Assembly: GCA_946122785.1 (NCBI GenBank)
Contig: CAMGYJ010000004.1
Span: 14,158,150-14,222,149, forward strand
DNA from: Linum tenue
Taxonomy: Eukaryota; Streptophyta; Magnoliopsida; Malpighiales; Linaceae
Reading direction: 5' to 3'
Length of the DNA: 64,000 nucleotides
Positions 11,341-19,938 of this stretch are shown piece after piece. Numbering within the stretch: the first letter of the stretch is position 1; each line of letters starts with the position of its first letter. The notes under the pieces were generated by a model. It ran no database searches, was not told where the DNA came from, and saw only the letters and a list, made by a program, of their open reading frames with translations. The position numbers were made by a program, and so were the translations under genes.

Positions 11341-11387
11341 CTTGGAGCCTAGTCCACTGTCCAAATTTTAAATTTGAGGGCTCCAAG
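11341..11387 (+). ncRNA. Stem-loop motif, copy a (structural RNA candidate)
   Basis: CTTGGAGCC (11,341-11,349) pairs perfectly with GGCTCCAAG (11,379-11,387). Inside are the conserved ctagtccactgtcc and an inner stem CAAAT/ATTTG. Three more copies lie in the Athila element (60,127; 60,231; 61,919). It sits about 40 bases after an internal G tract (11,292-11,298). Confidence 0.6.
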
Positions 11388-12386
11388 TACGTGTTTCCTT
11401 GCAAATTGCCTGCTCAGTATGCTTTGAATTGACAGTCTCTATAGTAACGTGCAACCTAGGGAGGTAGTGTAGCACTATGGAGGATGTTGAAGTATAAGAT
11501 TTTTCCTATCTAGCTCTCTGCTGTGTCAGTTGATTTTGTGAATTAGTGGAGCTAAGACCGTTGAATTCATGTGGTAATGGTGACTCTATTTTGATTGTGT
11601 TATGGACTCGTGTATCGAACAGGGTGCTCATGTGGCAAATGAAAAGCAGTTGGTCCTCCATGTCGAAATCATCAAAAATCTTAAACATGGGGTAAGCCCA
11701 ACGTGTGTGGCACCGTTCATTGCACAAAATCGGGTTTTGGAAGAGATTTTAGTGATCCTTAGTGGGGTACTCCTACAAGGTGAAGCTAAGCTGTCTCTAG
11801 TACAAGTAAAACTTCCACCCGTTCAACGGTTTGCCTACTCGAGGATGTGTTTTTAAGGGCACGGATAGAGCTTCCGACCCCCCTTAATTTCATTGACCCT
11901 CCACACGAGTTGAGGAAAAGGAGTTAAAAGAAGTACTCTGGCGAGGGCCAGATGTACAGAAATTGCTCTTGCTCGACTAATAAGGGTCGACCGTGCAAAA
12001 GACTGCAGTTGGAACCCCCGCCAAGTGAATAAAAAGGAAAAAAAAAGTAAGTAAAATGAAAGTGAAAAAGGGGTTCCAACGGTGAAATGAAGTGAAAGAG
12101 CACCCCGGTACAACGAGTCCTTGGTTGTGAATGGTGTGAGTCCCTTTATCCATGAACTGACTGTCTTACTTCTACTTTTTCTCATGATCCTGGCTTGAGT
12201 CTAGTACTCGCATTGAGAAAGATAGGGGACGTCTTAGAAGACCAGTTGACCTCGTAAGCTGCTTTATGATCTAGAAAGTCCTCTACCGACGATCGGGGTT
12301 GTTTGTTGCTATAGAGTTCTGGAGAGCTGCATTGGTTTGAGTTAGGTTTGCTTGGGGACAAGCAAACGGTTAAGTGTGGGGGGATT
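11388..12386 (+). mobile_element. 3' non-coding interior of element 1, terminal hairpin and PPT
   Basis: About 1 kb without a supported gene. It ends with the hairpin TTTGCTTG-ggga-CAAGCAAA (about 12,349-12,368) and the polypurine tract aagtgtggggggatt directly before the right LTR. The same hairpin plus PPT is present before the LTRs at 14,483 and 63,356. Confidence 0.75.
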
Positions 12387-13885
12387 TGATGACTCGATAT
12401 TTGCACATGTTTTCCCCTGTGTTTCTTGATCGTTTGAGCTTTAATTATCACATCTTTGGCCTATTTTACGCTAGGTTGTGTTCCTTTGTCATATTTCAGG
12501 TCCTAGCACATAAAGTGAAGCATAGGCGCAAGTTTCAAGTCAATCAGAGATCAATTGGCGATTCGGGAGCAGAAACTCGGGCATGACCTGAAGAAGAATG
12601 GATTTCTACCTCACTTTATGGACAGAGAATCATGCAAGCTTGTTATGAAACGAAAGAGGACGAGACTACGAGCGTCTGGGATCAAACGGCGACTGATTCG
12701 GAGTCCGGACGAGGGAGAAACGAAGCATTAAACAGAGGCTGAGCAAGCTGCACGGGCAGACCAGGGAGGCGCACGGCCGTGCAACATATAATTCTGGCCG
12801 TGCACTCTCTGCCGAGGCCTTGCACGGGCAAAATCCAGCCTTGCACGGCCGTGCACCTGGCCGTGCAAGATGGCTGAGATCGATTAAGTGAAACGGTGCG
12901 TTTTAGGGCTGCACGGCCAGAATGGTGAGGTGCACGGCCGTGCACCCTGGCCGTGCGGGTCGGGAATTGTTGTTTAAAACCCGATTTTCAGCGAAAGGAG
13001 AGGAGGAGAGCTGGGTTGTGGATCCCAAACACCCAAGGGACGAACCCTAGAGAGAGAGAGCGACTTGGGAACATTCTTGGAGCTATTTTGGAGGATTTCT
13101 TCGCCATTGAAGCTCGGGAATCAAGCCCGGACTTGAAGATTGATCATCTGAAGATTCTTACTGCAGTCTCTCTCTTCTCTATGGAGTAACTTCCCTTCAC
13201 TTAGGTTTTGAGGAACCCTAGCCATGTTTGTTTGATTGGATGATTGTATGAGTACTCTGACTTGATAATCTTGAGTTCATATTCAATCTATGCATGTTTT
13301 CACGATTCAATTCTGCTTTAGTCGAGATTATTGATTCTGCTTTGATCCTATGAGAGCGAATACCTTATTAGGTCAATAGAGCACCATAGATTGATAGTAG
13401 TGAATCGATTGCTTTAGTCGAGGGTTGATTCACTGCTTTGTATCGATTGAGAACCTCTTTCGATAGAGGGAGTCTAGCTCAGAACGCCTTGATCGGTTGT
13501 TCTAGAGAAGGATACGTCCCTCTAGGCAATTGACTCAAGAGGGCCTTGTTCCTTTAGTCGAGACTCAAGGTCTAGTCAAGGATTCTCCGCATTGTGAATG
13601 AAAGTGAAACAAGTTAGAGATCATCAATCGTTAATCTGGCTAGTGGCTAGGGGGAATCATACCTAAGTGAGTTCCCAACCTGTAATTAGATTAACTTTAA
13701 CTGTAGTTTGCTAGAGTAGTTTTAGTTCTTTCATCTTAATCTTTTTTGCTAGATAATGAACTGAAGCTGAGTAATAGTAACTCTAGAGACCCGTGGATTC
13801 GATATTTATTACTTGAGCCACTATACTGCAGTCCCTTTCATTGGTTACACTTGGCCATTGTTAGGAGTTGTGTTTTAGCGAGTCA
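12387..13885 (+). mobile_element. 3' LTR of element 1
   Basis: It is 1,499 bp and nearly identical to 8,154-9,652, including the palindrome cluster. It is followed by the target duplication CCGTC at 13,886-13,890. Confidence 0.92.
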
Positions 13886-13890
13886 CCGTC

Positions 13891-14108
13891 TACTGCGATT
13901 AGGGATATTTGGAAGGCCAACGAGTTCAACACGTATTGGCGGCAGATTTTATTTTGGGGGTGGGAGTGGGAGATAGTGGCGGATTTGATGTTGGTGGAGG
14001 GAGTGGGCAGTGGTGGCGGATTGATGTCGACACTGGGAGTGGGTTGTGGTGGAGGATTCGATGTCGGTGGTGGCAATGGGAGTGGGCGGAGGGGAGAAGT
14101 TGGGGCAG
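13891..14108 (+). repeat. G-rich imperfect tandem repeat (continuation of 7,666-8,153)
   Basis: Between elements 1 and 2 lies a purine/GT-rich block with three imperfect units of about 35-42 bp sharing 'ggcggattgatgt...gggagtggg' (about 13,975-14,095). One frame would encode Gly-rich sequence, but no start, stop or homology supports a gene. Confidence 0.5.
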
Positions 14109-14113
14109 AAGGG

Positions 14114-15941
14114 TGATTACTCGATATTTGCACATGTTTTCCCCTTTGTTTCTTGATCGTGAAAAGGGGTTCCAACGATTGAAATGAATGGAAGAGCACC
14201 CGATCCGATGATTTCTTGGTCGTGGAATTTTATGAATCTCCTTATCCATTAATTGGTTGTCTTAGTTCCACTACTTCTCATGATCCTGGCTTGAGCCTAG
14301 CACTCGGATTGAGAGAGATAGGGGACGTCTTAGAAGACCAGTTGACCTCGTAAGTTGCTAATTGATCTAGAAAATCCTCTAAAGACGATCGTGGTTGCAT
14401 GTTACCATAAAGGTCTGGAGAGTTTCATTGGTTTGAGTCAGGTATGCTGGGGGACAAGCAAACGGTTAAGTGTGGGGGGATTTGATGACTAGATATTTGC
14501 ACATGTTTTCCCCCTTTGTTTCTTGATCGTTTAAGATTGCATATCGCTCCTTTTTCCTATTTTACTCAAGGTTGTGTTCCTTTGTCACATTATAGGTCCT
14601 AGTGAGTAAAGGGAGGCATAGGCGCAAGTTTCAAGTCAATCGAAGATCAATTGGCGATTCGGGAGAAGAAACTCGGGCATGACCTGAAGAATAATGGATT
14701 TCTACCTCATTTATGGACAAAGAATCATGAAATCTTGTCATGAAAAGAAAGAGGACGATACTTCGAGCGTCTAGGATCAAACGGCAACTGATTTGGAGTC
14801 CGGACGAGGGAGAAACGAAGCATTGAATATAGGGGAACAGGTTCGGTGGAAGAAACACGGGCAGACTCCACTAAAAACACGGCCGTGTTTCATCTGGTAC
14901 CTGCCAGTGTTTTTTATGCCGAGCCTCTCTTGTGAAGATTGCTGAAGGGATTTAAAACACGGGTGGGACCAAAACACGGGCAGGACTAAACACGGTCGTG
15001 TTCCCGACCGTGTTTATGCCCCTGCTCGGGTATAAGTCTATTTTCTGCAATTTTTGAGAGGAGAGAGCTGGGTTTTGGATCCCAAACACCCAAGGGACGA
15101 ACCAAAGAGAGAGAGGGGGATTTGACGGAAATCTTGGAGTAGAATTGGAGGATTTCTTCACCTTGGAAGCTCGAGGAACAAGCCTGGACTTGAAGACTGA
15201 TCATCTGAAGATTCTTACTACAGTCTCTCTCTTCTCTATGGAGTAACTTCCCTTCACTTAGGTTTTGGGGAACCCTAGTCATGTTTGTTTGATTGGATGA
15301 TAGTATGAGTACTCTTACTTGATAATCTTGAGTTCATATTCAATCTATGCATGTTTTTATCATTCAATTATGCTTTAGTCGATATTATTGATTTTGCTTT
15401 GATCCTATGAGAGCGAATACCTGATTAGGTCAATAGAGCGCCATAGATTGATAGTATTGGATCGATTGCTTTAGTCGAGGGTCGATTCACTGCTTTGTAT
15501 CGATTGATAACCTCATTCGATAGAGGGAATCTAGTTCAGAACACCTTGATCGGTTGTTCTAGAGAAGGATACGTCCCTCTAGGCAATTGACTCAAGAGGT
15601 TCGTGTTCCTTTAGTCGAGACTCAAGGTCTAGTTAAGGATTCTCGGCATTGTGAATGAAAGTGAAACAGGGTAGAGATCATCAATCATTAATCTGGCTAG
15701 TGGCTAGGGGGAATCATACCTAAGTGAGTTCCCAACCTGTAATTAGATTAACTTTAACTGTAGTTTGCTAGAGTAGTTTTAGTTGTTCTATCTTAATCTG
15801 GTTTGCTAGATAATGAACTGAAGCTGAGGAAAAGTAACTCTAGAGACGCGTGGATTCGATATTTATTACTTGAGCACTATACTGCAGTCCCTTTCATTGG
15901 TTACACTTGGCCTTTGTTAAGAGTTGTGTCATAGCGAGTCA
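14114..15941 (+). mobile_element. Internally deleted relative of element 1 (element 2)
   Basis: Target duplications AAGGG at 14,109-14,113 and 15,942-15,946 enclose the first 47 bp of a left LTR (14,114-14,160), then a jump to the last ~320 bp of the interior (matching 12,065-12,386 of element 1), then a full 1,459-bp right LTR (14,483-15,941). The deletion removed most of the left LTR and the coding interior. Its LTR is clearly diverged from element 1 and represents another subfamily. Confidence 0.9.
14855..15018. repeat. Palindrome cluster, AACACGGCCGTGTT type
   Basis: In the place of the element-1 cluster, element 2 has AAACACGGCCGTGTTT (14,875-14,890, a perfect 16-nt palindrome), aacacggtcgtgtt (14,989-15,002), gaccgtgttt, and half-sites acacgggcag and acacgggtgg. 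The inner core ACGGCCGT is as in element 1, while the flanks differ in step on both sides. Confidence 0.8.
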
Positions 15942-15982
15942 AAGGGGAAGGGTTAAGAAGTTGATTTTTTATTTTTATTTCT

Positions 15983-16048
15983 TATAATTAAATATTTTTA
16001 AGTAAATATGATAAATATTATAATTAAATATTTTTAAGTAAATATGAT
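15983..16048 (+). repeat. 30-bp AT-rich duplication
   Basis: A 30-base unit (15,983-16,012) starting tataattaaatattttt is repeated exactly at 16,019-16,048. No gene is visible nearby. Confidence 0.85.
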
Positions 16049-16640
16049 GTGTAATATACTTGTCACTTGATGTTGATTTTTTTATGACGTGTGCGCTGAT
16101 CTGACGTCCTAGTCGGTATATTGCTAACATAACTGACGGCGTTAAAGTTTGTAACGGAAATGACTAGATTTGTCACACTACCTTCCAATATTTTGGTATT
16201 TTGTGTATTTCGAAAGTTGTTGCTATATTTGTCACAAACGTGATAGTTGTGGCTATGGAAGTGGATTTTGCCCCAAACAATTCGAGGATATCCTAACAAA
16301 TCTCCCCCTTAACTTGAATTCTCTCCGAAATACCAGTAGTGTCGGATGCAACCTAAATTGCCAAATGCACCCAGATGCAATCCAAATCGTCAGACACAAA
16401 CGTCATGTAAATAGCCAAACTTAAATGTAACTAAAATTGCTAGATGTACCAAACTCTTCAAATCTCTAAATGTACCAGAATTTCCTCTGCCTCCAAATTC
16501 CCCTAAGGGCAGTAAACAACTTAGAACATGTAGCAAGTCCAACTTGTGTTGGGACTTGCCCTGCAAAACCATATAGATGTTATTTCAGTCCATAACACTA
16601 ATATCAAATTTACCTCTAACTCCAAACCTGCAACTCCCAA
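16049..16640 (-). mobile_element. Possible LTR-element relic, minus strand
   Basis: Read on the minus strand, 16,315-16,290 gives a purine run aagggggagat followed by TGTTAGGATATCC, which looks like a polypurine tract joined to an LTR start of a Ty1/copia-like element. No RT or RNase H homology is left and no second LTR was found, so this is a weak call. Confidence 0.3.
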
Positions 16641-16654
16641 TTGATTTGTCACGC

Positions 16655-17110
16655 AATAAATAAAAGGAAAAATGAGAAACTTGGACCCCATTTAAAATTT
16701 CCTACATCTAGAGTGAAAATAGGAAGGTAAATTTGTATTCACATTCATTTTTTATTTACATGAAAAAAATACATCAGCAATGAGATTTGAACCATGGTCT
16801 CTTTAAACAAAGACAAGAAGCACAACAAATTGCACTAAACAAATTTGTTTGATTTTTTTAAATTAAAAACATATAAGAAGGTTAAATCTGAAAAAATCAT
16901 AGGACTTTTCCACCACGGTTAGCTAATCCGCTAACTCTCCCGTATTGTTTTTTTTTTGGTATTTGATATTTCTAATTTCATATTTTGTTTATTCCAATTT
17001 GAGTTTAATAATTTAATTTCCGTTTATTTTATAAAAGGAGGATAATTTTAAATCGTAACCCAAATGTCTTTGTTTATATATTTCACATCGAATTGCACTC
17101 TTTTTCCCGT
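16655..17110 (+). repeat. Dispersed AT-rich repeat family X, copy 1
   Basis: The copy includes 'gatttgaaccatggtctc', a run 'ttttttaaattaaaaacat', 'ttccaccacggttagctaa' and 'gtatttgatatttct'. Diverged copies are at about 17,585-17,980 and 29,970-30,320, plus a partial copy at 18,306-18,445. The family was not identified. Confidence 0.6.
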
Positions 17111-17144
17111 TGAATGGAATTGCACTCTTGACTCTACCGAAGCT

Positions 17145-17575
17145 ATGTAAAATTATTAACATAGACTTAATTTTTATAAGTATCATAAATCAACGATATT
17201 TTTTTTACCACAGAAGTTTTGAGTGAATATGTGACACATGTGTCTTTAAGAGAGAGATAAATATGGAAAGATTGAGTGATGTTGGTTTGCCGAACGCGGA
17301 TCGAAAAAGCACCACTCATGTAAACGGGTCCAAATAGTGCCTCGACCCAATAATCGCTCAATCATTGTCGTCTCTCCAAACTTCTCATCAGACTCAGCAA
17401 CCGGCTAACCTCCTCCACCTCTATTGTCACGCCAGAACAATTTTTGGAGGGGTAAATATGGAAAGATTGAGTTTTGTTGGTTTGACGAACGCGGATGGTT
17501 AAGGCACTACAAATGTAAACAAGCTCAATCCTACTAAACGCTCAACCACCGCGCTTACTTTCGCTACACCTAATA
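17145..17575 (+). repeat. Dispersed repeat family Y, copies 1 and 2
   Basis: 'gtaaatatggaaagattgag' then 'gttggtttg.cgaacgcgga' occurs near 17,260 and again near 17,455, with a linking 'cagactcagcaaccgg'. The same arrangement recurs at 26,840-27,125. Unit identity is unknown; no ORF is conserved. Confidence 0.6.
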
Positions 17576-17584
17576 TAATAGTAA

Positions 17585-17980
17585 AATGGGAAATGTGATT
17601 TCCCTATTATAAAATCCCTACATCCATAGCGAAAAAAGGAAGGGAAGATTCGTCTTCATAATCATTTATTATTTTCTTTTTCATAAGAAAAACATACATC
17701 ATTGATGGGATATAAATTGTGGTCTCTTTGAGATAAGACAAAAAATATAACCAGTTACACTAAAAAATAATCTTTTTAAATTAAAAACATACAAGAAGTT
17801 TAAATCTGAAAAATTATAGGAATTTTCCACCATGGTTAGTTAACTCACTTACTCTCCCGTAAATATTTTTTGGTATTTGATACTTCTATTTTCATATTTT
17901 GATTATTTCAATTTGAGTTTAATAATTAATTCTATTTCTGTTTATCTTACAATAGGAGAACAATTTTAAAATCGTAACCT
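17585..17980 (+). repeat. Repeat family X, copy 2
   Basis: It is diverged from the copy at 16,655-17,110 but colinear with it. Its end overlaps the first arm of the 183-bp duplication. Confidence 0.6.
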
Positions 17981-18020
17981 GTAGACACCACATTTTGTCC
18001 GGGTCTAAAACTTTCATAAC
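17838..18020 (+). repeat. 183-bp direct duplication, left copy
   Basis: It matches 18,306-18,488 over its whole length. Its last part, from tgtagacaccacattttgtc at about 17,979, looks like the start of a Tat/Ogre-type LTR. Confidence 0.85.
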
Positions 18021-18194
18021 CTAGAATAGAAGTCAAATATCTAGTATCATTTTCTAGCTATGAATACGAAAATAGTAGTTGGAGGATGGCATCTATTCCG
18101 CTGCAAGTGAATCAAAAAAGAAAGGCAAGAAAGAAAAGCTAGCGAAGGAACGAAGTTGCTCGCATTTTAATTAGAACAAGAAGGAGAGGAAGGG

Positions 18195-18284
18195 AATATA
18201 TGAGCCCGTAGGGCGAAGATTTATATTATATGAGCCCGTAGGGGGAAGGTTTAGAATATATGAGCCCGTAGGGCGAAGGGAGAA
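18195..18284 (+). repeat. 30-bp tandem repeat, three copies
   Basis: The sequence tgagcccgtagg starts at 18,201, 18,231 and 18,261, an exact 30-bp period with minor changes. It fills part of the 285-bp spacer between the two 183-bp copies. It is richer in G+C than its surroundings and might come from an organelle or other element; that is a guess. Confidence 0.8.
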
Positions 18285-18305
18285 GGGCGAAGGGAGACCT
18301 AAAAC

Positions 18306-18488
18306 AGTTAACTCACTTACTCTCCCGTAAATATTTTTTGGTATTTGATACTTCTATTTTCATATTTTGATTATTTCAATTTGAGTTTAATAATTAATTC
18401 TATTTCTGTTTATCTTACAATAGGAGAACAATTTTAAAATCGTAACCTGTAGACACCACATTTTGTCCGGGTCTAAAACTTTCATAAC
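18306..18488 (+). repeat. 183-bp direct duplication, right copy
   Basis: It appears identical to 17,838-18,020. Flanks differ on both sides, so the duplicated unit ends sharply. Confidence 0.85.
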
Positions 18489-18743
18489 TACATTTGAAGG
18501 ATTGGAGAGGGTAGCCCGAATTAGACAACAATACGATTTTGGTTCGATTTCGAATGAGATGAAGTATTCAAGTTTGATATCAAGAAAGCGCACTACAAAG
18601 CATCATTGAAGAATTTGAAACTGCAATACAATAATTTGGTTTCACATGGGATCTATAAAAGAATCTTAGATACAAGTGGCATAGTCTATTTTCCAACTAA
18701 AACAAGCCTGGCCCGTCACTTGAAGCTTTGAGGCCCAGACCAG
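18489..18743. other. Unassigned sequence before fold-back element
   Basis: No gene or repeat was recognised. It ends with ccatt at 18,744-18,748, the target-site copy of the next element. Confidence 0.5.
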
Positions 18744-18748
18744 CCATT

Positions 18749-19341
18749 TGATGTGATCCTCCAGAGCGATCCAAAACCCCTCATTGGAGTCACCAGCATT
18801 GGAGTCTAAGAAGAAGGGTCCAACTCAGCAGAAGGAAGAAAGGAATTACTTGAGGACTAAGTCATTGCTTTTGGCCAGATTCTTGGAAGATTCTTACTTC
18901 GTTTCCTTTCCCTTTTAGGCGGATCCTTGCTTTATTTCCTTTCCCTTTTGGGTAGATTATTAATTTATTTTCTTTCCCTTTTGGTATTCCTTTCCCTTTT
19001 TTTCCTTTCTCTTTTGGTTAGATACATTGTTTTGTAACCTCTATAAATAGAGGAGGAATTGCTTATGAGTGGGGCAGACTTTGATGACTATTGATATTTC
19101 CTTGTTCTTTGAGCTTTAGGCTTGAGAATTTTCTGCTTTGTATCAATCAAGTTTTCCCCTTGATTGTGGTCAAGCTTCTACCCTATATTGATAGAGCCTT
19201 CTCCCAATTTCGTGTTGAGATTGCACTTTCAATTCCATACTATCCCCAAACAAACAAAAACCCCTAAAAATCTCTTTTCCGGTTTGTTCTTGGAGCTGCG
19301 TTACTTTGATAACTACGGGTACCGGGTCCGTGCTCGTATCA
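18749..19341 (+). mobile_element. LTR A (inverted terminal LTR) of element F
   Basis: A complete LTR (593 bp) in plus orientation, TGATGTGATC...GCTCGTATCA, followed by 'ag' and 12 bases of primer site TGGTATCAGAGC (19,344-19,355). U3 carries five related ttcctttcccttttgg units at 18,897-19,016. Confidence 0.9.
19039..19054 (+). promoter_or_regulatory. TATA box in LTR
   Basis: cctctataaatagagg is a perfect 16-nt palindrome around TATAAATA and lies downstream of the CT-rich U3 repeats. Equivalent copies are in LTRs B (near 19,634-19,649) and C (near 22,325-22,340). It probably drives LTR transcription. Confidence 0.65.
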
Positions 19342-19355
19342 AGTGGTATCAGAGC
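19332..19355. other. Palindrome centre: LTR A / PBS / LTR B junction
   Basis: GCTC (19,332-19,335), loop gtatcaagtggtatca (19,336-19,351), GAGC (19,352-19,355). GAGC is the end of the 12-base primer site and is also complementary to GCTC of the LTR end, and the sequence after GAGC is the exact inverse of what precedes GCTC. This is what self-priming of a strand ending in the primer site would give. Confidence 0.85.
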
Positions 19356-19938
19356 ACGGACCCGGTACCCGTAGTTATCAAAGTAACGCAGCTCCAAGAA
19401 CAAACCGGAAAAGAGATTTTTAGGGGTTTTTGTTTGTTTGGGGATAGTATGGAATTGAAAGTTCAATCTCAACACGAAATTGGGAGAAGGCTCTATCAAT
19501 ATAGGGTAGAAGCTTGACCACAATCAAGGGGAAAACTTGATTGATACAAAGCAGAAAATTCTCAAGCCTAAAGCTCAAAGAACAAGGAAATATCAATAGT
19601 CATCAAAGTCTGCCCCACTCATAAGCAATTCCTCCTCTATTTATAGAGGTTACAAAACAATGTATCTAACCAAAAGAGAAAGGAAATAAAGGGAAAGGAA
19701 TACCAAAAGGGAAAGAAAATAAATTAATAATCTACCCAAAAGGGAAAGGAAATAAAGCAAGGATCCGCCTAAAAGGGAAAGGAAATGAAGTAAGAATCTT
19801 CCAAGAATCTGGCCAAAAGCAATGACTTAGTCCTCAAGTAATTCCTTTCTTCCTTCTGCTGAGTTGGACCCTTCTTCTTGGACTCCAATGCTGGTGACTC
19901 CAATGAGGGGTTTTGGATCGCTCTGGAGGATCACATCA
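19352..19938 (-). mobile_element. LTR B (3' LTR) of element F
   Basis: Inverse of LTR A, 587 bp, lacking only the last six bases (GTATCA) of a full LTR. At 19,939-19,948 the minus strand reads gaggagggac, the polypurine tract, which overlaps the coding frame. Confidence 0.88.

Larger units (their letters stand above)
8154..13885 (+). mobile_element. Complete young non-autonomous LTR retrotransposon (element 1)
   Basis: The element has two LTRs of exactly 1,499 bp, a tRNA-Asp-type primer site, one ORF, a polypurine tract and 5-bp target duplications CCGTC at 8,149-8,153 and 13,886-13,890. I noticed only two LTR differences (near 8,594 versus 12,827, and 8,878 versus 13,111), so insertion was very recent. 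The interior is 2.7 kb and has no pol. LTR, leader and cis signals are related to the Athila-type element at 52,508, which is the likely source of its replication proteins (inference). Confidence 0.92.

Noticed and set aside
19164..19523. Two matching 117-codon ORFs on opposite strands
   Set aside because: They are a by-product of the LTR A/B palindrome, not a gene pair.
18749..19938. Two separate LTR insertions in opposite orientation (instead of one fold-back element)
   Set aside because: No target duplication lies between them, the junction is base-exact at a GAGC/GCTC pairing, and CCATT encloses the entire three-LTR unit.
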